Assembly: GCA_027859055.1 (NCBI GenBank)
Contig: JAQIBO010000103.1
Span: forward strand, 1 to 21,301
Direction: 5' to 3'
Length of the DNA: 21,301 bases
From: Spirochaeta sp.
GTDB lineage: Bacteria; Spirochaetota; Spirochaetia; DSM-27196; Alkalispirochaetaceae
Shown here: positions 1 to 7,413 of the stretch, one piece after another
Position numbering within the stretch: the first letter of the stretch is position 1
How the letters are laid out: every line of letters begins with the position of its first letter
The notes under the pieces: generated by a model
The model's input: the letters and a program-made list of their open reading frames with translations, nothing else
What the model was told of the DNA's origin: nothing
Databases searched by the model: none
Position numbers and translations under genes: made by a program

Positions 1-280
1 CGGTGGTGTCCACGGTGATGCCGACTACCGCGGCGCGCTGCGCTGCGGGGAGCGCCGCCAGCGCCTCGGCGGCGGCGTGGTAAAACGCCTCCGTCAATTC
101 CCGCGGGTGCTGGCGAAACACCTGCCGCCCGGCGTCACAGTATTCACCGGCGTCCCACCGGGCAAACCGTGCCGACGCCGCCGAAAGAGACCCACCGGAA
201 ACCGCATCAACGACAACGACCCGCACGCCGCCGGTGCCGAAATCGGCACCGACCACAACGGGATTCTGCGAGAAAGCCAC
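1..280 (-). CDS. araB: Ribulokinase-type FGGY carbohydrate kinase, N-terminal part (runs off left edge)
   Basis: This is the first 93 or so codons of a kinase that would phosphorylate L-ribulose (or a related ketopentose/pentitol) with ATP, giving a pentose phosphate. The reading begins VAFSQNPVVVGADFGTGGVR, the phosphate-1 loop of FGGY kinases. It continues with the ribulokinase pattern RW.AGEYCDA, FRQHPRELTEAF and AAVVGITVDTT, which line up with E. coli AraB as I remember it. The start is taken as the GTG at 280: an in-frame TAG (the stop of the gene upstream) lies 6 nt before it, so no earlier start exists. The SD is weak, so translation is probably coupled to the transketolase gene. The C-terminal domain is outside the window, so substrate specificity within the FGGY family cannot be settled. 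Confidence 0.8.
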   Translation of the reverse strand, partial: MAFSQNPVVVGADFGTGGVRVVVVDAVSGGSLSAASARFARWDAGEYCDAGRQVFRQHPRELTEAFYHAAAEALAALPAAQRAAVVGITVDTT

Positions 281-286
281 CCGCGC

Positions 287-1252
287 CTATGCCGACACGC
301 GCTTGAGGACGCGTCGGACCGCGGTAACAACCGCTTCGTCGGTAATTCCGTAGGCGCTCATGATCTCTTCTGGTTCGCCGGACTCGCCAAACGTGTCCTG
401 CACCCCGACAAACTCAATCGGCGCCGGATGGCGACGGGCCAGCAGCTCCGAGACCGCACCGCCGAGCCCCCCCAGAACCGAGTGCTCTTCCACAGTCACC
501 ACGGCACCGCAATCGGCTACGGCCTGGAGGATCGTATCCTCGTCAAGGGGCTTCACGGTGGAAACGTTCACCACCGAGGCGTGAACACCCTCGCTTTTGA
601 GGCGGTCCGCCGCCTGGACCGCGAGTTCCACCCCGCTTCCGGTTGCGAGAATCGCTACATCCTTTCCGTCGGTAAGGCGATAGCTTCGCCCGATCTCGAA
701 TTCCGCTTTGTTGCCGGGCGTGATCATCGTGTTGCCCCGTGCCAGGCGGAGAAACACCGGTCCGTCGTACGCCGCGGCGGCGATGGTGGCGTCGTACGCC
801 TGATTGGCGTCGGCGGGAACCACAACCCGCATTCCCGGCAACATCCGCATGAGGGCGATATCCTCAAACGCCTGGTGCGTCGCCCCGTCGGGACCGACGG
901 TAATGCCCCCGTGAGAAACGGCGATCTTCACATTGGCGTGGTTGTACGCCACCGAAAGGCGCACCGCCTGATTGGCCAGACTGGTGGCAAAAACGGAAAA
1001 TGTGGTGAGGAACGGAATATACCCCGTAAAGGAGAGCCCCGCCGCGGTACCGACCATGTCGTTCTCGGAGATACCCATCTGAATAAAACGATCCGGGTAT
1101 TTCTCGGCAAACCAGTGGGCGCGGATTGAGCTGGTCAGGTCCGCTCCCATCGCAACAACGTCGGGGTTTTCCGCCCCCAACTCCAACAGAGCCTGACCAA
1201 ATCCATCCCGGACCGGCGTGGCGGTGGTGTAACGCAAATTTGAAGACAGCAT
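287..1252 (-). CDS. Transketolase, C-terminal subunit
   Basis: This is the pyrimidine-binding plus C-terminal half of a split transketolase (321 aa). With the N-terminal subunit it moves two-carbon units between pentose, tetrose, triose and hexose phosphates in the cytoplasmic non-oxidative pentose phosphate pathway. Residues 61-71 (ISENDMVGTAA) carry the conserved Glu (about E63) that activates the thiamine ring. Residues 112-127 (VSHGGITVGPDGATHQ) are the conserved His/Gly loop of this family, and about residues 190-310 form the C-terminal domain. Its ATG overlaps the stop codon of the N-terminal subunit by one base (TGATG), so the two halves should be made in equal amounts. The length is normal for a stand-alone C subunit. 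The family also contains 1-deoxyxylulose-5-phosphate synthase halves and related enzymes, but the paired N subunit fits transketolase best. Confidence 0.93.
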   Translation of the reverse strand: MLSSNLRYTTATPVRDGFGQALLELGAENPDVVAMGADLTSSIRAHWFAEKYPDRFIQMGISENDMVGTAAGLSFTGYIPFLTTFSVFATSLANQAVRLSVAYNHANVKIAVSHGGITVGPDGATHQAFEDIALMRMLPGMRVVVPADANQAYDATIAAAAYDGPVFLRLARGNTMITPGNKAEFEIGRSYRLTDGKDVAILATGSGVELAVQAADRLKSEGVHASVVNVSTVKPLDEDTILQAVADCGAVVTVEEHSVLGGLGGAVSELLARRHPAPIEFVGVQDTFGESGEPEEIMSAYGITDEAVVTAVRRVLKRVSA

Positions 1253-2100
1253 CAGAAATCCTCCAGGTCGCCGGCGCGTCCCAGCTCGTTCAACGCGCGT
1301 TCGTATTCATCATCCGTCGGGCACGCGCCGTGCCATTTGGGGTCATCTTCCATAAACGCCACCCCTTTTGCCATCGTGGTCGTCGCGACGATGCACGTCG
1401 GTCGCGCCGTCTCCGCTTTCGCCGCGTCAAACGCTTTCAGGAGTGCGGCGATATCGTGGCCGTCAATCTCAATCACGTGCCACCCAAACGCGGCAAACTT
1501 GTCACCAAGGGGGCGCACTTTTTTGATCTCCGAGGTGGGTCCGTCGATCTGCACGTCGTTGTCGGCAACGATAAGGCACAGATTGGCCAGACCCTTGTGG
1601 GCGGCGGTAAGCGCCGTCTCCCAGACCATTCCTTCCTGCATTTCCCCGTCCCCGGTCAGGCAGAAGACGGTTCCGGCGTCACCGCGCATCTTTTTCCCGA
1701 GGGCGATCCCGGAAGCGACGCTCAATCCCTGCCCCAGCGGACCGGAGGACGTTTCCACCACATCGGGGAACTTGTGTCGCGACGGGTGCCCCTGGAGCCG
1801 GGCGCCCATCTTGCGGTGCGTCTTGAGCTCTTCGCGCGGGAAAAACCCCGCAAGTGTCAACGCGGAATACCACCCCGCACAGATATGTCCGTTGGACAGG
1901 ACAAATCGGTCCGGTCCCTCTACCGCTCGCGTTGTGGACGCATTGTCCAGCACGCTCCCGTACAGCACGGCAAAGATGTCCGCGGCGCCCATCGCGCCGC
2001 CGGGATGGCCTGAGCCGGCCTGCTTCACCATCCTGATCGAGTCGCGGCGAATCTGCCGGGCGATCTGTTCCAACGCCGCTACATCACGCGTTTTCGTCAT
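1252..2100 (-). CDS. Transketolase, N-terminal subunit
   Basis: This is the thiamine-diphosphate-binding half of the split transketolase (282 aa). Residues 29-35 (GSGHPGG) hold the conserved His, residues 117-125 (TSSGPLGQG) the substrate/cofactor loop, and residues 150-181 the diphosphate/Mg motif, beginning GDGEMQEG and ending in the conserved Asn of ADN. The start ATG at 2100 has a very good SD (GGAGGAG, 5-6 nt away). The gene lies 85 nt beyond the permease gene, with a hairpin between. Dedicated transketolase copies next to a sugar transporter and a ribulokinase are typical of pentose catabolic operons, so this pair probably serves pentose use and need not be the cell's only transketolase. 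Confidence 0.94.
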   Translation of the reverse strand: MTKTRDVAALEQIARQIRRDSIRMVKQAGSGHPGGAMGAADIFAVLYGSVLDNASTTRAVEGPDRFVLSNGHICAGWYSALTLAGFFPREELKTHRKMGARLQGHPSRHKFPDVVETSSGPLGQGLSVASGIALGKKMRGDAGTVFCLTGDGEMQEGMVWETALTAAHKGLANLCLIVADNDVQIDGPTSEIKKVRPLGDKFAAFGWHVIEIDGHDIAALLKAFDAAKAETARPTCIVATTTMAKGVAFMEDDPKWHGACPTDDEYERALNELGRAGDLEDF

Positions 2101-2112
2101 AGATACTCCTCC

Positions 2113-2149
2113 ATAAAAATTGGGCGCACGCGCTATCTCAGCGTGCGCC
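2113..2149 (-). terminator. Hairpin with T-rich tail between permease and transketolase genes
   Basis: A perfect 9-bp inverted repeat (2123-2131 with 2141-2149, arms GGCGCACGC/GCGTGCGCC, 9-nt loop) is followed on the minus strand by CA and then ATTTTTAT. In the transcript direction this looks like an intrinsic terminator or attenuator. It would lower, but perhaps not abolish, readthrough from the transporter genes into the transketolase and kinase genes. No convincing promoter is visible between the hairpin and the transketolase start, so partial readthrough is the simplest reading. Confidence 0.55.
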
Positions 2150-2164
2150 GAAAAGACATTTTTT

Positions 2165-2191
2165 AACCCTTACTTATTTGAACCCTTACTT
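2165..2191. repeat. Short tandem duplication at the permease stop codon
   Basis: The 11-mer AACCCTTACTT occurs at 2165-2175 and again at 2181-2191, a 16-nt period. On the minus strand the second copy contains the permease stop TAA, and the duplication adds further TAA triplets just after it. It looks like a simple slippage duplication; no function is evident. Confidence 0.5.
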
Positions 2192-3058
2192 CACCGCGCC
2201 CTGAACGATTCCGGTTGTTACCTGTTTCGCAAAGATGAAATAGGCGATCAGAATCGGCAGCACCGTGATAATTGCAAAACTGTTGATCAGCGGCCAGTTC
2301 TCAATTCCCAGGGTATCCCGAAAGAGAAACAACTGGTACGGCAGGGTACGCAAATCAGAGGACGTCGTAAACGACAGTACAAAGGGGAACTCATTCCACG
2401 TCTCGCGAACGGTAAAAATGACCACCGCCAGGACACCGGGAATCGCAATCGGGATCATTATTTTGAACATCGTCTGCCACAGCTTTGCGCCGTCCATAAA
2501 CGCCGACTCCTCGATCTCACGCGGAATCGACTGAAACACGTTGGTCAAAATCCAGACGGCAAACGGAATCGACGTCACGGTATAGGTAAGTATGAGCGCC
2601 GTGTACGTGTTCAGCAAACCGACCTGGACGATAATCCGGTAGAGCGGCACGACCACACTGATCCGCGGAATCAGCCGCGGCACCAGAACAAACAGAAGCA
2701 GCAGGTGCTGGAGGGGGAATTTCAGCCGGGCGAACGCGTAGGCGGACCACACGCTGATCGACAGGGTGAGAATGGTGGTGACAACCGTCAGAAAGACGGT
2801 GTTGCCGAAGTACCGGGGAAAATCGGGATCGGTCAACACCTCAACGTAATTTGCAAACGAGAACGATTCGGGGAGAATTTTCACCGGGATCCGATAAATC
2901 TCGATCGACGTCTTGAACGTGGACATTACCGTCCAGAAGATCGGCAGCAGAAGCCAGATCAACATAAATCCGATCGCGATCCACGAGAGAATACGGCCCC
3001 GGCGCCGGAACGCCGGTTGACTCGCCTTCAGCACATCAGTATTGGGCAGTGTTTTCAT
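2186..3058 (-). CDS. ABC sugar transporter permease, MalG/LacG type (CUT1)
   Basis: This is an inner-membrane permease (290 aa) of a carbohydrate ABC importer. Hydrophobic segments are visible at about residues 22-46, 85-108, 117-140, 150-172, 200-217 and 256-277, the usual six-helix MalG arrangement. The EAA loop that docks the ATPase lies at about residues 184-208 (ESAFMDGAKLWQTMFK, ending with the conserved Gly). It lies 10 nt downstream of the partner permease with SD GGGAG before ATG 3058. The substrate cannot be read from the permease; a mono- or oligosaccharide is likely. No ATP-binding subunit is encoded nearby, so a shared MsmK/UgpC-type ATPase elsewhere in the genome is implied. Confidence 0.95.
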   Translation of the reverse strand: MKTLPNTDVLKASQPAFRRRGRILSWIAIGFMLIWLLLPIFWTVMSTFKTSIEIYRIPVKILPESFSFANYVEVLTDPDFPRYFGNTVFLTVVTTILTLSISVWSAYAFARLKFPLQHLLLLFVLVPRLIPRISVVVPLYRIIVQVGLLNTYTALILTYTVTSIPFAVWILTNVFQSIPREIEESAFMDGAKLWQTMFKIMIPIAIPGVLAVVIFTVRETWNEFPFVLSFTTSSDLRTLPYQLFLFRDTLGIENWPLINSFAIITVLPILIAYFIFAKQVTTGIVQGAVK

Positions 3059-3068
3059 CGCGAACTCC

Positions 3069-3959
3069 CTACGTCCGATTCCGGAACAATCGAATAAAGA
3101 TCAGGCTGAACATCAGATTGAGGCTCAACAGAATCACCATCACCGCCGAGGCGGAGGAAAAGTTGAGCTCACCAAACGCCAGCCGGTACATGTACAACGC
3201 CATTACCTCGGTTGCACGCACCGGACCGCCACCGGTCAGGGGATAGATAATCGCGAACATGTTGAAGCTCGCAAAGGTCAGCCAGATCAGACTGGTGGCA
3301 AGGTAACTGCTTAATAGCGGCAGGGTGATGTACATAAACACCTGCCGGGACGAGGCGCCATCCACGATGGAGGCGTCATAAATGTCCTTGTCGATAACCT
3401 GCAGTCCCGCCAGCAATAACAGGGTCGACATCGGAAATATCTTCCATGTATTTGCCAGCGTGACGACGATAAGCGCGTTGGTCTGATCGCTGAGCCACTG
3501 TACCGGATCCAGACCGGCAGTTATCAGAATGAGATTGATAAACCCGGCGTCACTGTTGAACAGAAACCGCCAGACCACCGCTGCGGCAACCCCGGAGATC
3601 AGATACGGTACCAGGGTGATCGTACGAAACACCCGCGCCTTTTCACTCAGATTAAACAGCGCCATCGCCAGAACAAAGGACAAAAGCAGGCCCAGCGCGA
3701 CGGTTCCAAACACAAACACGAACGTTCGAACAATAGACGCCTGAAAATGGGGGGTCTGAAACAGATTAACGTAATTGTCCAGACCGACAAACGTGCCCGT
3801 CGTTGCGAGCATCGCGTACTTGTGGAGGGAGTCTTTCAATGCGACAAGAATTGCATAGCCAAGAACACCCATAACGATGATTGTTGACGGCAATGCGAGC
3901 ATGTACGGTAACAGACGTTTCCGCCAGTACACAGTATCAAAGGCAAATGCTGATTTCAT
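3069..3959 (-). CDS. ABC sugar transporter permease, MalF/LacF type (CUT1)
   Basis: This is the second membrane permease (296 aa) of the same importer, which forms a heterodimer with the MalG-type partner just downstream. About six hydrophobic segments are visible, the first at about residues 18-40 and others at 76-102, 113-133, 163-185, 208-235 and 265-290. The EAA loop is at residues 192-216 (DIYDASIVDGASSRQVF, then PLL). SD AGGGAG precedes ATG 3959 with somewhat wide spacing. The 74 nt between the binding-protein stop and this start are G+C-rich and could fold. That is common in such operons, where it gives more binding protein than permease, but I see no clean terminator there. Confidence 0.95.
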   Translation of the reverse strand: MKSAFAFDTVYWRKRLLPYMLALPSTIIVMGVLGYAILVALKDSLHKYAMLATTGTFVGLDNYVNLFQTPHFQASIVRTFVFVFGTVALGLLLSFVLAMALFNLSEKARVFRTITLVPYLISGVAAAVVWRFLFNSDAGFINLILITAGLDPVQWLSDQTNALIVVTLANTWKIFPMSTLLLLAGLQVIDKDIYDASIVDGASSRQVFMYITLPLLSSYLATSLIWLTFASFNMFAIIYPLTGGGPVRATEVMALYMYRLAFGELNFSSASAVMVILLSLNLMFSLIFIRLFRNRT

Positions 3960-4033
3960 TCCGGTGAACTCCCTGAAGGCAGGTGCCCGCCCGCCGGAGG
4001 ATACCCCCGGGGACGAACACCGATTTCAATCGA

Positions 4034-5293
4034 TCAATCGAACAGTTGGTCCAGTTGTCGCTGGTAACGCGCGGCAACTTCCGCCGGATCGGCGCTGGGG
4101 TCACTCATGACCTCGCCCAGTGCATCCAGAACGATCTGATCCATCTGGGTGATGTAGAGGTTGGGAGGCGTGGGGGTCATTTCCCGCAGCGGCCCCGCAA
4201 AATCTGCAGCCCAGGGCTGCTCCGCAAGGTAATCCGGGTCATCCCACACGGACATCACCGTCGTGGGCTGGTAGCGACGGGCAACGCTCATCGCCTGCTC
4301 GTGCTGCGCCAGATATTGCAGAACGAGTCCTACTTCTTCAGGATGTTCCGTCGCAACGGTTGCGACCATCGGCCAGCCAAGGGATGCGTACTGGTATTCA
4401 TCCTCGGCACCTTCGCGGTACAGCGGCGGTACGGCACCCCACTCTTCCCCGTAGGTCAGTTCTTCCTGGATGTTCGGGAAGATGTTGTTGCCGATCGGCG
4501 CCTGGGCGGCGCGGCCGGTGATAAACGCCGCACGCATATCTCCGGAGCCCCATGCAAGGACGTCATCACTCACAAGGCCTTCGTCGACGAGGGTCTGATA
4601 GAACTCGAGGGCGTAAATTCCCGCCTCCGAGTCAAGCTGGATCACGTTGTTGCGGTCATAGGTTCCACCCATCGCCATGTAATGCGAGGAAAACCACACG
4701 GTGGTTCCCGCGTCGCGAATCGCATAGCCGCGTCGGCTGGGGGGATTATTGAGCGCGCGGGCCACGTCAAGCATCTCTTCCCACGTTTCGGGAACCTCGA
4801 GGCCGGCTTCCTCGAGCCAGTCTGTTCGGTACACGTGGTTAAACGGTCCCGAGTAGATTGCAACACCGTAGCGGGCGCCACCGTACGTTGCGTGGCTCCA
4901 TCCGGCATCGGAAATGTTGTTGTAGCTGTCAGGGTCTTCCTGTTCCCAGCGGTCGAGCTGTTGGCCCATCGGATACAACAACCCCGCCTCAACCAGCGGC
5001 GGAATACGGCGCGAGTCGGTTTGCAGAAGATCGGGACCCTCGCCGGCGCTCAGAGCGGTGGACGCTTCAGTCAGCGCCTGCTCCAGGGGGATAACATCGG
5101 CGTTGACGCGGATATTCGGGTACATCTCGTGAAATTCGTCAAACCCGCCATCGGGAATGAAATTCTCCCGGCCGAACCACACGGTCAGTTCTACAACACC
5201 GTCTTCGGCTTCTTCCTGCCCCGAGGGGAACGCGACAAATACGGCCACCGTCAGAGCGATGAGAATAAAGCCTACTCTCTTGGTAAAATGCAT
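4034..5293 (-). CDS. ABC transporter sugar-binding protein (CUT1, family 1 solute-binding protein)
   Basis: This is an extracytoplasmic binding protein (419 aa) that captures the sugar and delivers it to the two permeases. Residues 1-24 form a signal peptide (MHFTKRVGFILIALTVAVFV, then AFPSG). The mature part starts GQEEAEDG and continues with ELTVWFGRENF, the usual first strand of the family. There is no cysteine at the cleavage junction, so it is probably a soluble periplasmic protein rather than a lipoprotein. Sequence around residues 105-115 (YPMGQQLDRWE) and 215-290 is typical of sugar-binding proteins. The start ATG 5293 has a strong SD (AAGGAGG, 7 nt spacer). It is the first gene of the transporter block and lies 135 nt downstream of the response regulator gene on the same strand. 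The substrate is unknown; the pentose enzymes downstream suggest a pentose-containing sugar. Confidence 0.94.
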   Translation of the reverse strand: MHFTKRVGFILIALTVAVFVAFPSGQEEAEDGVVELTVWFGRENFIPDGGFDEFHEMYPNIRVNADVIPLEQALTEASTALSAGEGPDLLQTDSRRIPPLVEAGLLYPMGQQLDRWEQEDPDSYNNISDAGWSHATYGGARYGVAIYSGPFNHVYRTDWLEEAGLEVPETWEEMLDVARALNNPPSRRGYAIRDAGTTVWFSSHYMAMGGTYDRNNVIQLDSEAGIYALEFYQTLVDEGLVSDDVLAWGSGDMRAAFITGRAAQAPIGNNIFPNIQEELTYGEEWGAVPPLYREGAEDEYQYASLGWPMVATVATEHPEEVGLVLQYLAQHEQAMSVARRYQPTTVMSVWDDPDYLAEQPWAADFAGPLREMTPTPPNLYITQMDQIVLDALGEVMSDPSADPAEVAARYQRQLDQLFD

Positions 5294-5323
5294 CTCTGCA
5301 CCTCCTTGAATAAATCTGCTTTC

Positions 5324-5352
5324 ATTGTCCCGGCGAAATTTCCCGCCCGCAA
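5324..5352 (-). promoter_or_regulatory. Possible promoter of the sugar transporter operon
   Basis: On the minus strand a weak sigma70-like pair, TTGCGG (5352-5347), 17-nt spacer, GACAAT (5329-5324), sits 31 nt upstream of the binding-protein start. Box quality is modest (3/6 and 4/6). The position is right, and the GTACCG motif cluster lies immediately upstream, which would suit an activator-dependent promoter. Confidence 0.35.
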
Positions 5353-5361
5353 GTGAGGAAA

Positions 5362-5420
5362 GTACCGTCTTTTGTACCGATTTGCCGCGCAGCCCCGGGG
5401 ACCCGGTACTTTGGTACCGG
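5362..5420. promoter_or_regulatory. Cluster of GTACCG/CGGTAC motifs upstream of the transporter operon, possible operator
   Basis: GTACCG occurs at 5362-5367, 5374-5379 and 5414-5419, and its reverse complement CGGTAC at 5404-5409. The last two form a perfect 7-bp inverted repeat (CCGGTAC, TTTG, GTACCGG, 5403-5420). The first two are direct repeats 12 nt apart separated by TCTTTT. Four copies of a hexamer in about 60 nt, just upstream of the candidate promoter, resemble an operator array. A binding protein is not identified; the adjacent NarL-type regulator or a LacI-type repressor elsewhere are candidates by inference. Confidence 0.4.
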
Positions 5421-5428
5421 TTTTGAAA

Positions 5429-6226
5429 TCAGGTGCTGCGGTGTTCCCACCCAAACGAGCGGCAGCGGCGGATCAGGTGTACCCGACTGTGGGTTTCAAG
5501 CTTTTCGTAGATCGTGCTGAGGTGGTTTTTTACCGTCTGCTGAGCAAGATTGAGTTCCTCGGCGATCTCGTGATTGTCGAGGCCACGGGCGATCAGCGGT
5601 ACGATCTCCCGTTCACGGCGACTCAGGAGCTCCCAGTACTCGTCGGCGGTCCCGTTAACCTCCGTCCCCGCTTCGGCGAGGTCGCCGCCCATGACGTCGG
5701 CGTTGTGATCACCGGTTTCGCGGGGCCCTGAGGGCGCGGTGGACTCGGAGCGCCCGGGGTCACCGGCCCGTTCCCCGACAGGCGACCGATCACCGTACGA
5801 CGACACCGCCGAGACCAGTCGCGTTGCGATCTGTGGAGATATCTGCACACTCCCGGAAATCGCCGCGCGCATCGCCTCCACCAGTTCCGCCGGGTCCAGG
5901 TCCTTGAGCAGATAGCCGACGGCGCCGTTCTTGAGCGCCTCAAACACGTAAGAATCGTCATCAAAAGTGGTCAACATGAGGACCCGCGTTGAGGGCATCC
6001 GCTCCGCGAGAATTCTGCTTGCCTCGACGCCGTCCATTCCCGGCATCCGCACGTCCATCACGACCAGATCCGGTTTCAGCTTCTCCGCCATCGCCACACC
6101 GTCGGTCCCGTTATAGGCAACTCCCACAACGCTCAGATCCTGGGCGCGGGTGTTCATAAACACGCGCAGGCTCTCCACAAACAGGCGCTGATCATCCACC
6201 AGAAGCACTCTCAATTCGGAACCCAT
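5429..6226 (-). CDS. Response regulator, NarL/LuxR (FixJ-type HTH) family
   Basis: This is a cytoplasmic two-component transcription regulator (265 aa). The receiver domain, residues 5-122, has the acidic pair D11/D12, the phospho-acceptor D58 in VVMDVRMPGMDG, a Thr in LMLTTFDD and the conserved Lys in GYLLKD. The LuxR-type helix-turn-helix is at about residues 199-258 (LSRREREIVPLIARG, NHEIAEELNLAQQTVKNHL). The two are joined by an unusually long linker, about residues 135-195, rich in Gly, Ser, Pro, Glu and Asp and probably disordered; NarL-type proteins are normally 205-225 aa. The start ATG 6226 has SD GAGG and overlaps the histidine kinase gene by 16 nt. It presumably takes phosphate from that kinase. 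Targets are unknown, but the transporter operon starts 135 nt downstream. Confidence 0.95.
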   Translation of the reverse strand: MGSELRVLLVDDQRLFVESLRVFMNTRAQDLSVVGVAYNGTDGVAMAEKLKPDLVVMDVRMPGMDGVEASRILAERMPSTRVLMLTTFDDDSYVFEALKNGAVGYLLKDLDPAELVEAMRAAISGSVQISPQIATRLVSAVSSYGDRSPVGERAGDPGRSESTAPSGPRETGDHNADVMGGDLAEAGTEVNGTADEYWELLSRREREIVPLIARGLDNHEIAEELNLAQQTVKNHLSTIYEKLETHSRVHLIRRCRSFGWEHRST

Positions 6227-7413
6227 CCTCTTACCTCGAATCCACCACCAGCAAGCGATTCCGCGTGCACCACGCCCCCCAACGGCGCAAATCGTTCACG
6301 CATCCCGTGAATCCCGATATCCTCATGAAACGAGGGATTCCCTACGCCGTTGTCCCGCACTATAACCGAGATCCCCGTCCCGTCGTACCAGAACAGCACG
6401 GCTACGTGAGTCGCCTGCCCATGTCGGAACGCATTCGTCAATCCTTCCTGCACGGTTCGGTGCAGTACCGAGCGTACATCGGTGTTGCGCACCGGTGGAA
6501 GGTTACGAAACTCCAATTGGACGTCAATCCCCGTCGCTATCTCAAAGGTGTGCACCGTCTTCCACACCTGGTTGGGAAAATCGACCTCCGGCGTTTGTAT
6601 CGAACGAAGTTGCCGCAAGGTCCGCCGCGTTTCCACCAGCGCATCCTGGCACTGGCCGCGCGCCTCACCGAGCAGGTTCCGCAGGGTCTGGTGGTCGCGG
6701 TCGATCAACTCTTCGGAGGCCTTGGTCATCATGATGATGTTGGTCAGGGTGTATCCGACGGTGTCGTGGATTTCCCGGGTGATCCGTTGACGCTCCTCCT
6801 CGGTGCCCCGTTTTTCCGCGGCGACCGCGTAATTCTGAAAACCGACGTTGGCGGTGGTGAGTTGCAGGAGGGAGTCGCGAAGCTGTTCGCGGCTTTGCAG
6901 GTACTCCTCCGCCCGGCGCATAGACGCGGTGGACGTCGCGGTCAGGTACAGAACAAGACCGAAAAACGTGAGCCCGGCGACAATATCAACCGCCTGACGA
7001 TCCGCAACGGCGACGTTCCAGACCGTATCCGCCCGCGGAAGAAAGATCGCCGTGGCAATCATGACGGTGGAAAGAACGATCGCCGTGCGGTAGGAAACCA
7101 GCACAAACGTCTGCACGATCAGCGCGGCACCCCACGCGAAAAGCGCGATGGAAAACGCCGCTTCCCCGTAGACGCCCAGCGCAAAAATCGCGATCTGGGC
7201 GCCGACGATCGTGGCGCGGATCGGACCGGTTCTGATCCGGAGCGCTACCGCCCCGGCGATAAGCGAGACAAGAAGCAGTGCCGTGACCTGAGTACTCCAA
7301 ACCTCCCAGAACTCTTGCGTTACGGTATCCGCCGGGGCGATCTGGTACAGGACGATCGCGGTAAGATAGAGAAAGAGAACAGTTACCAGTGGGCCTCGAG
7401 GAAAGCCGTTCAT
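6211..7413 (-). CDS. Membrane sensor histidine kinase, NarX/DesK-like (HisKA_3)
   Basis: This 400-aa sensor kinase is the cognate partner of the response regulator just downstream (16-nt overlap). The N-terminal part has about six hydrophobic segments (roughly residues 8-26, 42-60, 67-84, 88-107, 109-126 and 143-161) with very short loops, so the signal is probably sensed in or near the membrane or passed on by a partner protein. A coiled-coil-like stretch follows (about 165-205). The HisKA_3 dimerisation helix has the phospho-acceptor His at about H216 in EERQRITREIHDTVGYTL. The ATPase domain has the N box EGLTNAFRHG and the G box VRDNGVGNPSF, then GIHGMRERFAPLGG. Its ATG overlaps the stop of the SufU-type gene (ATGA), showing translational coupling. 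Confidence 0.94.
   Translation of the reverse strand: MNGFPRGPLVTVLFLYLTAIVLYQIAPADTVTQEFWEVWSTQVTALLLVSLIAGAVALRIRTGPIRATIVGAQIAIFALGVYGEAAFSIALFAWGAALIVQTFVLVSYRTAIVLSTVMIATAIFLPRADTVWNVAVADRQAVDIVAGLTFFGLVLYLTATSTASMRRAEEYLQSREQLRDSLLQLTTANVGFQNYAVAAEKRGTEEERQRITREIHDTVGYTLTNIIMMTKASEELIDRDHQTLRNLLGEARGQCQDALVETRRTLRQLRSIQTPEVDFPNQVWKTVHTFEIATGIDVQLEFRNLPPVRNTDVRSVLHRTVQEGLTNAFRHGQATHVAVLFWYDGTGISVIVRDNGVGNPSFHEDIGIHGMRERFAPLGGVVHAESLAGGGFEVRGWVPN

Noticed and set aside
3983..5356. Long plus-strand open frame (457 codons) across the binding-protein gene
   Set aside because: It is the antisense shadow of a clear CUT1 binding protein with signal peptide and SD; its translation shows no domain and is rich in Arg/His/Gly, as GC-rich shadows are.
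5403..5425. Plus-strand intrinsic terminator (hairpin CCGGTAC/GTACCGG followed by TTTT)
   Set aside because: No plus-strand gene lies upstream for several kilobases; the hairpin is better explained as part of the repeated GTACCG motif cluster.
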